Origin: Pseudomonadota bacterium
GTDB lineage: Bacteria; Pseudomonadota; Alphaproteobacteria; Sphingomonadales; Sphingomonadaceae
Assembly (NCBI GenBank): GCA_018240865.1
Contig: JAFEEY010000028.1
Span: forward strand, 1,936-35,717
Direction of reading: 5' to 3'
Length of the DNA: 33,782 nt
Shown here: one piece after another, positions 15,307-25,364 of the stretch
Position numbering within the stretch: the first letter of the stretch is position 1
Layout: each line of letters begins with the position of its first letter
Position numbers and translations under genes: made by a program
Notes under the pieces: generated by a model
Databases searched by the model: none
Seen by the model: only the letters and a program-made list of their open reading frames with translations
What the model was told of the DNA's origin: nothing

Positions 15307-15953
15307 CGCAGTTCCAGCGCCCGCGCGAACACCGCCTCGAACATCGCCGCCGTCAGCCGGCCGGTATTCTGATTGTAGCGCGAGCAGTGATAGCTATCGA
15401 TCAGAACCGCGCCGCCGGGCATCTGATGCTCGGCGAGATGGGCGAATTTGTGTGTGGAAGGCCTGCCGCCCAGCAGCTTGACTGCGGACTGGTGCGCGAT
15501 CTGGCCCAGCGCGACATAGACGCGCGCCTTGTTCAGGGCCGCCAGCTGATCGGCCAGAAACGGGCGGCAATGCGCGATCTCGGCCGGCAGCGGCTTGTTG
15601 GCGGGCGGCAGGCATTTGACCGAATTGCAGATGATCGTGCCGTTCAGCCGCAACCCGTCATTCGGATCGGCATCGTAGCTCCCCGATGCCAAGCCGAATT
15701 TGCCGAGCGTCTCGAACAGCAGGTCGCCCGCATAGTCGCCGGTAAAGGGCCGTCCGGTGCGGTTGGCGCCGTGCTTGCCGGGGGCGAGGCCGACAATCAC
15801 CAGCCACGCCTCCGGATCGCCGAACGCCGGCACCGGCGCGTTCCACCAGTCCGGATATTCGGCACGCAATTCCTCGCGGAACGCCACCAGCCGCGGACAG
15901 CGCGGGCAATCGTGCGGCGGTTCGGTTTCCGGAATGGGGCTGACGAACGTCAT
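15294..15953 (-). CDS. uracil-DNA glycosylase, family 5 (UDGb) type
   Basis: The 219-residue protein belongs to the iron-sulfur uracil-DNA glycosylases. Four cysteines fit a [4Fe-4S] site: Cys16 and Cys19 (CPRC), Cys114 (NSVKCLPP) and Cys129. Motif 1 is GLAPGKHGANRTGRPFTGD and motif 2 begins SYHCSRYNQNTGRLT (His189). The GLAPG start lacks the catalytic acid of family 4 enzymes and fits family 5, which removes uracil and other deaminated bases. It is divergent from folK with 23 nt between starts and convergent with aguB. Confidence 0.88.
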   Translation of the reverse strand: MTFVSPIPETEPPHDCPRCPRLVAFREELRAEYPDWWNAPVPAFGDPEAWLVIVGLAPGKHGANRTGRPFTGDYAGDLLFETLGKFGLASGSYDADPNDGLRLNGTIICNSVKCLPPANKPLPAEIAHCRPFLADQLAALNKARVYVALGQIAHQSAVKLLGGRPSTHKFAHLAEHQMPGGAVLIDSYHCSRYNQNTGRLTAAMFEAVFARALELRQMS

Positions 15954-15976
15954 CCGAAGCGGTTAGGCGGTTTCGG

Positions 15977-16465
15977 GTGACGATCACAAGCTATGCCATC
16001 GCCATCGGCTCCAATCGCCGTCATCACCGCTATGGTGCGCCGGACGGCGTGGTCGCGGCTGCGATGGCTGCGCTACATCGGTTGGGGGACATTACGGGAG
16101 CATCCCCGATCATCCGCACGCCCGCGCTGGGACCGGCCGGCCGCAGATTCGCCAACGCCGCCGTGCTCCTGGAAACCGAGCTGGAGCCGAACGCCCTTCT
16201 CTCCCAGCTGAAGCAGATCGAGCGGCGCTTCGGGCGCAGGCGCGGCCGGCGCTGGGGCGCGCGCGTGCTCGATCTGGATGTGATCCTCTGGTCAGAAGGG
16301 CCGTTCGCGGCCGCCGGCCTGACTGTTCCGCATCCCGAATTCCGCGCCCGCCACTTCGTCCTGCAGCCGCTAGCTGCGATCGCCCCCGCCTGGCGCGACC
16401 CGATCACGGGAAGAACCGTCCGCCAGTTGCTGCACGCGGTTGACCGCCGCGCGCCCCGCGCCTAG
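15977..16465 (+). CDS. folK: 2-amino-4-hydroxy-6-hydroxymethyldihydropteridine diphosphokinase
   Basis: The 162-residue HPPK of folate synthesis transfers pyrophosphate from ATP to the pterin alcohol. Conserved parts are IAIGSN at the start, FANAAVLLET, LKQIERRFGRRRGRRWGARVLDLDVILW (with the DLDxI motif binding Mg2+) and VPHPEFRARHFVLQPLAAIAP. The start is a GTG at 15977 preceded by AGGCGG with 6 nt spacing; the first internal ATG is 30 codons in and would remove the core. It stands without other folate genes. tRNA-Lys follows after 17 nt. Confidence 0.93.
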   Translation: MTITSYAIAIGSNRRHHRYGAPDGVVAAAMAALHRLGDITGASPIIRTPALGPAGRRFANAAVLLETELEPNALLSQLKQIERRFGRRRGRRWGARVLDLDVILWSEGPFAAAGLTVPHPEFRARHFVLQPLAAIAPAWRDPITGRTVRQLLHAVDRRAPRA

Positions 16466-16482
16466 GTGAGCCGCTCCCAAGG

Positions 16483-16558
16483 GGGCCGTTAGCTCAGTCG
16501 GTAGAGCAACTGACTTTTAATCAGTAGGTCGCTGGTTCGAATCCAGCACGGCTCACCA
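16483..16558 (+). tRNA. tRNA-Lys (anticodon TTT)
   Basis: A 76-nt cloverleaf: acceptor GGGCCGT pairs with ACGGCTC (one G-U), D-arm AGCTCAGTCGGTAGAGC, anticodon stem ACTGA/TCAGT around loop CTTTTAA with anticodon TTT at 16516-16518, T-arm GCTGGTTCGAATCCAGC, then discriminator A and encoded CCA at 16556-16558. It reads lysine codons AAA/AAG. It lies just after folK, and no integrated element follows it. Confidence 0.98.
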
Positions 16559-16636
16559 CTCCTCATCTGCACGATACGTTCAGCGCCGCGACAAGATCGG
16601 CGCTCTATCGCGCACGTTTTCGATGAGGTGGTGTTC

Positions 16637-17032
16637 ATGATCTCATTCGCATTCGCCCTGGCCGCGGCCGCGCAACCGGCGCCGCGCGCCGACCCGATGA
16701 TCGGAACCTGGATGAACCGGCGGGAAACGGTCGCGGTGCAGACCAACCGCTGCGGGGCCAATCTGTGCGGCCGCGTGGTGTGGGCGGCGCCGTCCGCGCA
16801 GCAGGCCGCGGCGGCAGGCGGGACACCGCGCCTCGTCGGCACGATGCTGATGCGCGATTTCCGCCGGGTCGGGCCGGGCCTGTGGCAGGGCGAAGTGTTT
16901 GTCGCCGACCTGGGCCAGACAGCCCCGGCCGAAATGACGATGGCCGGGCCCGGCGAGATCGAGATCAAAGGCTGCCTGGGCACTCTGCTCTGCAAGCGAC
17001 AGGTCTGGCACAAGGCGCCGCCGCCTCGATAA
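16637..17032 (+). CDS. DUF2147 family exported protein
   Basis: The 131-residue protein has a signal sequence (residues 1 to about 15, MISFAFALAAAAQPA) and the DUF2147 layout: MIGTWMNRRETVAVQ, then CGANLCGRVVWAAP, GTMLMRDFRRVGPGLWQGEVF and KGCLGTLLCKRQVW, with paired cysteines at both ends that may bridge. The family is lipocalin-like and periplasmic, with unknown ligand. I chose the ATG at 16637 because GAGG lies 8 nt upstream; two GTG codons at 16628 and 16631 in the same frame overlap that ribosome binding site. It ends 3 nt before the stop of the convergent ftsB gene. Confidence 0.87.
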   Translation: MISFAFALAAAAQPAPRADPMIGTWMNRRETVAVQTNRCGANLCGRVVWAAPSAQQAAAAGGTPRLVGTMLMRDFRRVGPGLWQGEVFVADLGQTAPAEMTMAGPGEIEIKGCLGTLLCKRQVWHKAPPPR

Positions 17033-17035
17033 ACC

Positions 17036-17359
17036 CTATTTGGCGTCGTCCATCGGGATGATGATTTCGTCCGGATGGGCATAGCCCAGCCGCTCGCGGA
17101 TCAGTTCGTCGGCGAGATCGGGATTGGCCTTTTTCGGGTCAAGCAAGGCAACGCGGTTGGCGATGACTTTCTTCTTGGCCTCGAGCTTATCGAGCTCGAC
17201 CTGGCGCTGGTCCAGCTGCCGCTTGTAATCGCCCCAGGCCATGATGCCGTTGGGGCCGGCAAGCGCATAGCCGCCGAAAAAGGCGATGACGAGCAGCGCG
17301 GCAGCAGGGCCTGCTGCGCGCTTTACCAGATCCCAGACGTTTTGACGTCGCTTCGCCAT
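17036..17359 (-). CDS. ftsB: FtsB/DivIC family septum formation protein
   Basis: This 107-residue single-pass inner-membrane protein has a short cytoplasmic N-terminus, a membrane helix (about residues 18-36), a heptad-like coiled coil (about 44-75, YKRQLDQRQVELDKLEAKKK) and a conserved tail, LADELIRERLGYAHPDEIII, matching the FtsB motif in which E-x-x-R-x-x-L-G-x-x-x-P/D-E interacts with FtsL/FtsQ. It acts in the divisome. It lies 34 nt after eno, the widespread eno-ftsB arrangement. A small stem-loop (CCTGT/ACAGG, 17366-17381) sits in the gap. Confidence 0.92.
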   Translation of the reverse strand: MAKRRQNVWDLVKRAAGPAAALLVIAFFGGYALAGPNGIMAWGDYKRQLDQRQVELDKLEAKKKVIANRVALLDPKKANPDLADELIRERLGYAHPDEIIIPMDDAK

Positions 17360-17393
17360 TGCAAACCTGTTGAATCACAGGCGAGTCGCGCGA

Positions 17394-18692
<1,299 letters not shown>

Positions 18693-18819
18693 CTAAATCG
18701 GCATGGGGAGTTGGTGCCCGCCCCTATCGGCCGTCCGGTCCGAAGGCAATCGGCGGGAACCACGCTTGCCGGGCGATTGTTCTGGCGGCGTAGTGTTTAG
18801 GCGTTAGGAGAAGTGCGCG

Positions 18820-19305
18820 ATGACCGATGCAAACCAGACCAATGCCGGCGATGCCCAGGGCAATGCGGCCGCGTCCGAAAAACCGGCCGAAAAATTCAAG
18901 AACCAGATCGCGACACTGAAGAGCCAGGCGGGCGACAAGGCGCGCGATTATGCCGGCAAAGGCCTGGGCCATGCGAGCGACGCGCTGGACGAGGCCGCCC
19001 GTTTCCTGACCGATACGGCCAAGACGGTCGATGAGAAGCTTGGCCCGCAATATGGCCGCTACGGGCTGTCGGCTGCGGAAAGCGTCTCCGGCCTCGCCGA
19101 TCAGCTTCGCAACAAGGATGTGAACGAACTGCTCGACGATGCGCGCGAGCTGGTGCGCAAAAGCCCCGGCATTGCGATCGGCGCCGCAGTCGGCCTCGGT
19201 TTCGTGCTCGCCCGGCTCGCCAAGGCCGGCGTCGGCTTCGATGACGGCGACAAGGATACGAAGCCCAAGGCGCCCAAGCCCGACACGCCGTCCGACGCGG
19301 CCTGA
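18820..19305 (+). CDS. YqjD/ElaB-like membrane-tail protein
   Basis: The 161-residue protein is mostly amphipathic helix rich in Ala, Asp, Lys and Glu, then a glycine-zipper-like hydrophobic segment (about residues 116-135, GIAIGAAVGLGFVLARLAKA) and a Lys/Pro/Asp tail. VRKSPGIAIGAAVGLGF strongly resembles the tail of DUF883 (YqjD/ElaB) proteins that anchor to the inner membrane and, in E. coli, bind ribosomes in stationary phase. The function here is inferred only by layout. AGGAG lies 9 nt before the ATG. It is the first of four short genes running together to 20331, the next starting 3 nt after its stop. Confidence 0.75.
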   Translation: MTDANQTNAGDAQGNAAASEKPAEKFKNQIATLKSQAGDKARDYAGKGLGHASDALDEAARFLTDTAKTVDEKLGPQYGRYGLSAAESVSGLADQLRNKDVNELLDDARELVRKSPGIAIGAAVGLGFVLARLAKAGVGFDDGDKDTKPKAPKPDTPSDAA

Positions 19306-19308
19306 CGC

Positions 19309-19626
19309 ATGAGCGAGGCGCCGATCGGCGAGATGGTCAGCCAGCTGGTCGATGACGGCAAACGCTATGCGCGCGCGGAAATCGCCCTCTATCGCGCCAA
19401 GGCGCTGGACAAAGCGCAGCCGCTGAAAGCCGCGGCGATCCTGGGCGGTATTGCATTCGTGCTCGCTTTCTCGTCTATCGCCGCCTTGCTGTTCGGCCTG
19501 ATCCTGGCTTTGGCGCCGCTGGCGGGCGCGCTGGGAGCGACAGTGATCGTGATCGGTGCGGCATTGGCGCTTGCTGCACTGCTTGGCTACCTCGCGGTCC
19601 GGAAAGTGCGCGAGGTCGTGCAGTGA
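19309..19626 (+). CDS. phage holin family / YqjE-like membrane protein
   Basis: The 105-residue protein has an amphipathic N-terminus (VDDGKRYARAEIALYRAKA) and two membrane helices (about 41-68 and 72-95), ending in a short basic tail. This is the pattern of the Phage_holin_3_6 (YqjE) family. Despite the name, these are cellular envelope proteins and no phage gene is nearby. Its neighbour upstream resembles YqjD, and yqjD-yqjE pairing is known in enterobacteria. Its stop overlaps the next start by 4 nt (GTGA). Confidence 0.78.
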   Translation: MSEAPIGEMVSQLVDDGKRYARAEIALYRAKALDKAQPLKAAAILGGIAFVLAFSSIAALLFGLILALAPLAGALGATVIVIGAALALAALLGYLAVRKVREVVQ

Positions 19627-20039
19627 GCAAGGCCGACCTTTCGGCGCAGCAGGCGGAAGCGGACGCCGCCCGCGCCCGCTTCCTGACCACGCTGCAGACG
19701 CTTCAGCAGCGGCTCAGCCCCAAAACCATCGCCAGCGACGTGAAGGACAAGGCGCTGGAGAAAGCCAATGGCGCGATCGAAGCCGCCAAGGACGGCATGG
19801 TCCAGGCCGCGACCCATCCCTCCACCGTCGCCGCGATCACCGTGCCGGTGTTGGTCTATCTTTTCAGGAAACCGATCGCACAGGGCTTGAGCGCCGTGTT
19901 CGGTCACGACAAGAATCACGCGGCGGCGAGCGAAGGTCCGCCGGCAGCCAAGGAGTTGAAGCATGACGACGCCCAGCAGCCAGCACAAGGAAACCCGGGC
20001 CGCAGCCGCCCGTCAGCGCGTCGCGAACGCCGGCGATAA
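19623..20039 (+). CDS. DUF3618-like membrane-associated protein
   Basis: The 138-residue protein begins at a GTG that overlaps the previous stop. It has an N-terminal helix (AEADAARARFLTTLQTLQQRLSPKTIASDVKD), the arrangement typical of DUF3618 proteins, and a hydrophobic segment (about 65-78, VAAITVPVLVYLF). The last 25 codons, reading to the TAA at 20037, overlap the next gene by 77 nt in another frame and encode a Gln/Pro/Arg-rich tail with no family character. That tail may be a recent read-through extension. The function is unknown; the context is an envelope cluster. Confidence 0.68.
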   Translation: MSKADLSAQQAEADAARARFLTTLQTLQQRLSPKTIASDVKDKALEKANGAIEAAKDGMVQAATHPSTVAAITVPVLVYLFRKPIAQGLSAVFGHDKNHAAASEGPPAAKELKHDDAQQPAQGNPGRSRPSARRERRR

Positions 20040-20331
20040 AGTCGGCGGCTCGATCGACAAGGCGCCGCTGATCGCGCTGGCGGCCGGCGCGGTGGTCGGC
20101 GCGGTCGCGGGTGCGCTCCTGCCCCGCACGGAGAAGGAGGCCGAATTGCTCGGCCCGCTCGGCAGCAAGCTCGGCAAGGCCGCCGGCGAAGCGGCGAAGG
20201 CCGCGCGCGATGCGGGCAAGGAGACATTGGGGCAGTCCCCGATCGAAAGCCTGATCGGCAAGGCTGTGGACGCCGCCACCGCCGCTGGCTCGGCCGCGGC
20301 ATCGTCCGTGACGGCCAAGCGGAAGGGCTGA
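19963..20331 (+). CDS. alanine/glycine-rich membrane-associated protein, unknown
   Basis: The 122-residue product has a charged start, one hydrophobic glycine-zipper segment (about residues 36-54, LIALAAGAVVGAVAGALLP) and an Ala/Lys helix. AAGGAG lies 7 nt before the ATG at 19963, so the start is well supported even though it lies 77 nt inside the preceding reading frame. I do not recognise a named family. It shares style with the three genes before it and closes the cluster. Confidence 0.68.
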   Translation: MTTPSSQHKETRAAAARQRVANAGDKVGGSIDKAPLIALAAGAVVGAVAGALLPRTEKEAELLGPLGSKLGKAAGEAAKAARDAGKETLGQSPIESLIGKAVDAATAAGSAAASSVTAKRKG

Positions 20332-20338
20332 CCTGCTT

Positions 20339-20366
20339 GCCCCTGCCGCATCCAGCCGCTAGGGGC
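20339..20366 (+). promoter_or_regulatory. stem-loop covering a ribosome binding site
   Basis: GCCCCT (20339-20344) pairs with AGGGGC (20361-20366). The second arm contains AGGGG, the best ribosome binding site for the ATG at 20374 (8 nt spacing), so folding would hide it. The stem is only 6 bp and the case is tentative. Confidence 0.35.
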
Positions 20367-20373
20367 CGCGCCC

Positions 20374-20598
20374 ATGAGTAAATTGCACCTGGTATTCGGG
20401 GGTCGCGTGAAGGATCCGCGCGGCCTGGATTTCGTCGATCTCGACAAGATCGACGTGGTCGGCGTGTTTCCGGACTTCAAAAGCGCCGAGACGGCGTGGC
20501 GCGGCGCGGCGCAGCGCACGGTCGACGATGCGGAAATGAAGTATGTCGTGGTGCATCTGCACCGGCTGCTCGAACCGGAGCTGCCGGCTGACAACTGA
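20374..20598 (+). CDS. DUF4170 family protein
   Basis: This 74-residue cytosolic protein starts with LHLVFGGRVKDP and contains the family's DLDKIDVVGVFPDFKSAETAWRGAAQRTVDDAEMKYVVVHLHRLLEP pattern. The DUF4170 family is found mainly in alphaproteobacteria and has no known function. Its strand-helix-strand make-up suggests a small alpha/beta fold. It is preceded by a possible stem-loop at its ribosome binding site and stands apart from the membrane cluster upstream by 42 nt. Confidence 0.85.
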   Translation: MSKLHLVFGGRVKDPRGLDFVDLDKIDVVGVFPDFKSAETAWRGAAQRTVDDAEMKYVVVHLHRLLEPELPADN

Positions 20599-20604
20599 AC
20601 CGCC

Positions 20605-20641
20605 AACCTCAATGCCGGTAAACGGCTAACCTCAATGCCGG
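20605..20641 (+). repeat. short direct repeat, 23-nt period
   Basis: AACCTCAATGCCGG occurs at 20605-20618 and again at 20628-20641, just after the DUF4170 stop and leading straight into the inverted repeat pair at 20642. It may be a small duplication linked to the insertion of that element. Confidence 0.6.
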
Positions 20642-20718
20642 CTTGCCTGAGCTTGTCGAAGGCTTCCCTTCTGTCTTGAATCCAGGAAGAACAAGGAAGG
20701 GCTTCGACAGGCTCAGCC
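20642..20718. repeat. inverted pair of CTTCGACAGGCTCAG-type repeats
   Basis: The left arm CTGAGCTTGTCGAAGGCTTCC (from 20647) pairs with GGAAGGGCTTCGACAGGCTCAG (20697-20716 region), with a few mismatches and about 30 nt between arms. It lies between the convergent DUF4170 and rhomboid genes and could act as a bidirectional hairpin. It shares its core with the pair at 10118-10210. Confidence 0.75.
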
Positions 20719-20749
20719 AAGTCGGCACGAGGCTGTGGACCTCGTCTCG

Positions 20750-21373
20750 TCAGGCCTTGCGGTAGCGCCAAAGCAGCAGTGGACGGGCCAGCAGAAGTCC
20801 CGCGATGAAGCCGCCGACATGGGCGGCGATCGCGATCTGCCCGCCCGCAAAGGCAAGGCCGAACAGCGACTGGAGGAAAATCCAGCCCGCCGCCAGCCAG
20901 ACCACCCGCACCACGAAAGGCGAGAAAGGCCCGATCGCCTTCACCTGCGCGCGACTGAAGAACACGCCATAGGCGCCGACGGTGGCCGAGATCGCCCCGC
21001 TCGCACCGACCATTGGCACGGTGGATGCCGGATCGATCGCCCATTGCGCGGCCGCCGCCGCGTAGGCGCCGACGATATAGAGCAACACGCTTTCCCAGCC
21101 TCCGATCACGCTTTCGACGAAGCGCCCGCAGATCACCAGCATGAACATGTTGAGCACGAGGTGCAGGAAGCCCGCGTGAATGAAGGTCGCGCTGAGCGGC
21201 GTCAGCCAGACCGGCAGCGCGCCGGGCACGGCCGCGCCCATCACCCGTGCTGGAATGAAGCCGCCCTGCACCGAAGCAAGGGCCAGCGATCCGCTGAGCC
21301 ACAGGAACAGAAAGGCGATCGCCGTCCCGGCGACCAGCCCTTGCGTGAAACGGCCCTCGGGGAGGTTCAGCAT
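20750..21373 (-). CDS. rhomboid family intramembrane serine protease
   Basis: The 207-residue polytopic protein has about six membrane helices. The catalytic dyad is Ser125 in VGASGAISA and His185 in IAAHVGGFIAGLL; the supporting HLVLNMFML motif (His71, Asn75) and a loop ending FIHAGFLH are present. It cleaves helices within the inner membrane; substrates are unknown. I chose the ATG at 21373. The frame is open to 21460, but the extra 29 codons (with SRDTRSAKRFSTSLETNG) come from the repeat pair at 21387-21456 and would be an odd charged extension. Confidence 0.92.
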   Translation of the reverse strand: MLNLPEGRFTQGLVAGTAIAFLFLWLSGSLALASVQGGFIPARVMGAAVPGALPVWLTPLSATFIHAGFLHLVLNMFMLVICGRFVESVIGGWESVLLYIVGAYAAAAAQWAIDPASTVPMVGASGAISATVGAYGVFFSRAQVKAIGPFSPFVVRVVWLAAGWIFLQSLFGLAFAGGQIAIAAHVGGFIAGLLLARPLLLWRYRKA

Positions 21374-21386
21374 AGACTCAACAACA

Positions 21387-21456
21387 CCGTTCGTTTCGAG
21401 CGAAGTCGAGAAACGCTTAGCCGATCGGGTGTCTCGACTTCGCTCGACACGAACGG
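21387..21456. repeat. inverted pair of 28-bp CGAGCGAAGTCGAG-core repeats
   Basis: Copies at 21387-21414 and (inverted) 21429-21456 match at 26 of 28 positions and share CGAGCGAAGTCGAG. The 14-nt spacer gives a long hairpin. It fills the gap between greA and the rhomboid gene. Its core CTCGACTTCGCTCG is also that of the repeats in carA and near dnaG, although the flanking bases differ, so it is a variant subfamily. Confidence 0.85.
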
Positions 21457-21470
21457 CCAATGGAAAGTGC

Positions 21471-21947
21471 CTAGATGAACTCGACCTTGGACACGAGATA
21501 ATAGCGGTCGCCCGATGGCACCGTCACTTCCACCTCGTCATCGACCTTGCGGCCAATGAGCGCGCGGCCGAGCGGCGAATTGTACGAAATGCGGCCGAGC
21601 TTCGCGTCCGCCTCGGTCTCGCCCACGATCTGGTAGCGGATCGGCTTGTCGTCCTCGTCGAGCAGGGTCACGGTCGCACCGAACACGACCTTGTCGCCCG
21701 ACAGATCCTTCGGGTCGATGATCTGGGCGCGGCTCAGACGATCCTCGAGTTGCGCGATCGACGCCTCGATCTGGCCCTGACGCTCCTTCGCGGCGTGATA
21801 TTCCGCGTTTTCGGACAGGTCGCCATGCGCGCGCGCTTCTTCGATCGCGTCGACGATCTGGGGGCGTTCCTCTTTCAGACGCTTCAGATCCGCCTGGAGC
21901 TTCTCATAGCCCTCCTGCAGCATCGGCATCTTGTCGACGGTCGCCAT
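21471..21947 (-). CDS. greA: transcription elongation factor GreA
   Basis: The 158-residue protein has the N-terminal antiparallel coiled coil ([42 protein letters not shown] with the tip acids DLSEN that enter the polymerase secondary channel) and a C-terminal FKBP-like domain ([33 protein letters not shown]). It rescues backtracked RNA polymerase by transcript cleavage. I chose the ATG at 21947, after AAGGGTGG; an in-frame ATG 5 codons upstream exists and the open frame to 22007 is not conserved. It is 81 nt downstream of carB on the same strand, a pairing often seen in alphaproteobacteria. Confidence 0.95.
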   Translation of the reverse strand: MATVDKMPMLQEGYEKLQADLKRLKEERPQIVDAIEEARAHGDLSENAEYHAAKERQGQIEASIAQLEDRLSRAQIIDPKDLSGDKVVFGATVTLLDEDDKPIRYQIVGETEADAKLGRISYNSPLGRALIGRKVDDEVEVTVPSGDRYYLVSKVEFI

Positions 21948-22028
21948 CAGTCCACCCTTCATCGTCAAAACTTCCGCCCCGGCGGCCCCTCCAGGACCGC
22001 CTCCCACGCATTCATATTGTCGGGGAGG

Positions 22029-25000
22029 TCAGGCGTGCGAAGTGGAATAGTAGGATTGGAGCGACCGTACTTCAAGGGGGCGCTCCCCTAACGCACGAAT
22101 CGCCTGCACCGCCGCAGCACTCGCCGCCGCGGTAGTGAAATAGGGAATCTTCTGGTTCAGTGCCGAGGCGCGGATGCCCTGCGAATCCTTCAGCGACTGC
22201 CAGCCTTCGGTGGTGTTGAAGATCAGGTCGATCCCGCCATCCTTGATCCGGTCGACGATGTGCGGGCGGCCCTGCACCACCTTGTTGATCCGCTCGACCG
22301 GTACGCCGGCCTGCTCCAGCGCATCGGCAGTGCCGCCGGTCGCGACCACCGAAAAGCCCATGCCTGTCAGCGCGCGCACCGGTTCTATGATCGCCGCCTT
22401 GTCGCTGTCCTTGACCGAAACGAACAGGCAGCCGCTCTTCGGCAGCGTGGTCCCCGCCCCGATCTGCGACTTGGCGAATGCTGTCGCGAAATCACCAGCA
22501 ATCCCCATGACTTCCCCGGTGGATTTCATTTCCGGTGAGAGGATTGGATCAATGCCCGGGAAGCGCGCGAACGGGAACACCGCTTCCTTCACCGCGATCC
22601 AGCCGTTCGGACGGTTGATGTGGGGCAAGTTGGCAATCTTTTCCCCCGCCATCACTCGCGCCGCGAGCTTGGCGATCGGGGTGCCAACCGCCTTCGCCAC
22701 GAAGGGCACGGTGCGGCTGGCGCGCGGATTGACTTCGATCAGATAGACCGCGCCGTCCTTGACCGCGAACTGGACGTTCATCAGCCCTTTCACGTTGAGC
22801 GCCCGGGCCAGCGCCTCGGTCTGGCGCTCGATCTCCGCGACGATATCGGCCGGCAGGCTGTACGGCGGCAGCGAGCAAGCGCTGTCGCCCGAATGGACGC
22901 CGGCCTCCTCGATATGCTGCATCACGCCGGTGACGACGACCTGCTCGCCGTCCGCCAGCGCATCCACGTCCACCTCAATCGCGTCGCGCAGATAGCGGTC
23001 GATCAGCACCGGCGAGTCGCCGGAGACCTGCACCGCGGTCGCGATATAGGCGTCGAGCTGAGCCTCGCCGTCGACGATCTCCATCGCCCGGCCGCCCAGC
23101 ACATAGGATGGGCGGATCAGCACCGGATAGCCGATGCGGTTGGCGACTGCGATCGCTTCCTCGCGGCTGCGGGCGATGCCGTTTTCGGGCTGCTTGAGGC
23201 CCAGATCGGTGACCAGCTTGGCGAAGCGCTCGCGGTCCTCGGCCAGGTCGATGGCGTCCGGGCTGGTGCCCAGGATCGGAATACCGGCCTGCTCCAGCTC
23301 GTGCGCGAGCTTCAGCGGGGTCTGGCCGCCGAACTGGACGATCACGCCCAGCAATTCGCCCTTGGACTGTTCCACGTGCAGGATTTCCAGCACATCCTCG
23401 GCGGTCAGCGGCTCGAAATAGAGGCGGTCCGACGTGTCATAGTCGGTCGAAACCGTCTCCGGGTTGCAGTTGACCATGATCGTCTCGAAGCCCGCATCGC
23501 GCAGCGCGAAACAGGCGTGAACGCAGCAATAATCGAACTCGATGCCCTGCCCGATCCGGTTCGGCCCGCCGCCCAGGATCACGACCTTCTTTCGATCCGA
23601 AGGCGCCGCCTCATTCTCCGGCTCGCCAAAGCTGGGCGCTTCATAGGTTGAATACATGTACGGCGTCTTCGCCTCGAATTCGGCCGCGCACGTGTCGATG
23701 CGCTTGAAGACCGGACGGACGCCAAGCCTGTGGCGGAGCGCGCGAACATCCTCCTCGGTCGCGCCGCCGGTCATCGCCTTCACCGTCTCGCCGATCAGGC
23801 CGGAACTGCGGCCGAACGCACGGCGCGTGCCGGGCTGGAGATTGGCGGAGCGCAACGCCAGCCAGGCAAGCCGCTTGTCCGAAAAGCCCATCGCTTTCAG
23901 CCGGCGCATGGCCTCGGCATCGCGCGGCAGACCATTGGTGCAGACCTCCTCCTCGGCCGCGACGATCTCGGCGAGACGTTCGAGGAACCACGGGTCGAAT
24001 TTGGAGACGGCGTGAACCTCGGCGACGCTCAGGCCTTCTCGAAGAGCTTGCGCGGCAACGAGCAGCCGGTCGGGCGTAGCGCGGGCGAGCGCGGCGAGGA
24101 TGTCTTCCTTCGGGGCGCCAACCAGCTCATCGACGACATTGAAGCCGGAAAGACCGGTCTCCAGCCCGCGCAGCGCCTTCTGGATGCTTTCGTGGACATT
24201 GCGGCCGATCGCCATCACTTCGCCGACCGATTTCATCATCGTCGAAAGGAGCGGCTCCGACCCCTTGAACTTCTCGAATGCGAAGCGCGGGATCTTGGTC
24301 ACGACATAGTCGATCGTGGGCTCGAAGCTGGCGGGCGTGGCGCCGGTGATGTCGTTGTCGATCTCATCAAGCGTGTAGCCGACCGCCAGCTTGGCCGCGA
24401 CCTTCGCGATCGGGAAGCCGGTCGCCTTGGAGGCCAGCGCCGACGAGCGCGACACGCGCGGGTTCATCTCGATCACGACCAGCCGCCCATCCTTCGGATT
24501 GACTGCGAACTGGACGTTGGAACCGCCTGTTTCGACACCGATTTCGCGCAGGCAAGCGATGCTCGCATTGCGCATGATCTGATATTCCTTGTCGGTCAGC
24601 GTCAGCGCCGGCGCGACGGTGATCGAGTCGCCGGTGTGGACGCCCATCGGGTCGACATTCTCGATCGAACAGATGATGATGGCGTTGTCGGCGCGATCGC
24701 GCACGACCTCCATCTCATATTCCTTCCAGCCGAGCAGCGATTCCTCGATCAGCACCTCGGTGGTCGGGGACGCATCGAGCCCCTTCTTGACGATCTCGAC
24801 GAATTCGTCGCGATTATAGGCGACGCCGCCGCCGGTGCCGCCCAAGGTGAAGGACGGACGGATGATCGCCGGGAGCCCGGTCGTCTCGAGCCCGGCAAGC
24901 GCTTCCTCGACCGTGTGCGCGATCGCGGAGCGGGCGCTTTCCAGCCCGATCTTGTCCATCGCCTCGCGGAAGCGGCGGCGATCCTCCGCCTTGTCGATCG

Positions 25001-25364
25001 CATCGGCATCGGCGCCGATCATGGTCACGCCGAATTTCTCGAGCGTGCCGTCGCCGTAGAGGGCGAGCGCGGTGTTCAGCGCGGTCTGGCCGCCCATCGT
25101 CGGCAGGATCGCGTCGGGGCGCTCTTTCTCGATGATCTTGGCGACGATCTCGGGCGTGATCGGCTCGATATAGGTGGCGTCGGCGAACTCGGGGTCGGTC
25201 ATGATCGACGCCGGGTTGGAGTTGACCAGCACGATCCGATAGCCCTCGGCCTTCAGCGCCTTGGCCGCCTGCGTCCCCGAATAATCGAATTCCGCCGCCT
25301 GCCCGATAACGATCGGGCCTGCGCCGATGATGAGAATGGAGGAAATGTCGGTGCGTTTGGGCAT
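22029..25364 (-). CDS. carB: carbamoyl phosphate synthase large subunit
   Basis: The 1111-residue enzyme is complete: N-terminal carboxyphosphate synthetic half ([28 protein letters not shown]-grasp part [20 protein letters not shown]), the oligomerisation region, the second half ([38 protein letters not shown]) and a C-terminal methylglyoxal-synthase-like regulatory domain ([18 protein letters not shown]). It makes carbamoyl phosphate for arginine and pyrimidines with ammonia channelled from CarA. The ATG at 25364 directly abuts the TAA of a small membrane-protein gene that separates it from carA, so it is probably translated from the carA transcript. Confidence 0.98.
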   Translation of the reverse strand: MPKRTDISSILIIGAGPIVIGQAAEFDYSGTQAAKALKAEGYRIVLVNSNPASIMTDPEFADATYIEPITPEIVAKIIEKERPDAILPTMGGQTALNTALALYGDGTLEKFGVTMIGADADAIDKAEDRRRFREAMDKIGLESARSAIAHTVEEALAGLETTGLPAIIRPSFTLGGTGGGVAYNRDEFVEIVKKGLDASPTTEVLIEESLLGWKEYEMEVVRDRADNAIIICSIENVDPMGVHTGDSITVAPALTLTDKEYQIMRNASIACLREIGVETGGSNVQFAVNPKDGRLVVIEMNPRVSRSSALASKATGFPIAKVAAKLAVGYTLDEIDNDITGATPASFEPTIDYVVTKIPRFAFEKFKGSEPLLSTMMKSVGEVMAIGRNVHESIQKALRGLETGLSGFNVVDELVGAPKEDILAALARATPDRLLVAAQALREGLSVAEVHAVSKFDPWFLERLAEIVAAEEEVCTNGLPRDAEAMRRLKAMGFSDKRLAWLALRSANLQPGTRRAFGRSSGLIGETVKAMTGGATEEDVRALRHRLGVRPVFKRIDTCAAEFEAKTPYMYSTYEAPSFGEPENEAAPSDRKKVVILGGGPNRIGQGIEFDYCCVHACFALRDAGFETIMVNCNPETVSTDYDTSDRLYFEPLTAEDVLEILHVEQSKGELLGVIVQFGGQTPLKLAHELEQAGIPILGTSPDAIDLAEDRERFAKLVTDLGLKQPENGIARSREEAIAVANRIGYPVLIRPSYVLGGRAMEIVDGEAQLDAYIATAVQVSGDSPVLIDRYLRDAIEVDVDALADGEQVVVTGVMQHIEEAGVHSGDSACSLPPYSLPADIVAEIERQTEALARALNVKGLMNVQFAVKDGAVYLIEVNPRASRTVPFVAKAVGTPIAKLAARVMAGEKIANLPHINRPNGWIAVKEAVFPFARFPGIDPILSPEMKSTGEVMGIAGDFATAFAKSQIGAGTTLPKSGCLFVSVKDSDKAAIIEPVRALTGMGFSVVATGGTADALEQAGVPVERINKVVQGRPHIVDRIKDGGIDLIFNTTEGWQSLKDSQGIRASALNQKIPYFTTAAASAAAVQAIRALGERPLEVRSLQSYYSTSHA

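Noticed and set aside
16483..16558. Integrated element at the tRNA-Lys gene
   Set aside because: The tRNA is complete and followed by ordinary chromosomal genes; no integrase or repeated tRNA 3' end is present.
17366..17381. Stem-loop between eno and ftsB as a terminator
   Set aside because: Only 5 bp with no T-run; the 34-nt gap fits an operon.
19309..19626. Prophage remnant suggested by the holin-family hit
   Set aside because: The family is a cellular YqjE-like membrane protein; no phage structural, integrase or lysis genes are nearby.
21374..21460. N-terminal extension of the rhomboid protease to 21460
   Set aside because: The extra codons translate the inverted repeat 21387-21456, are highly charged, and precede a normal family start at 21373.
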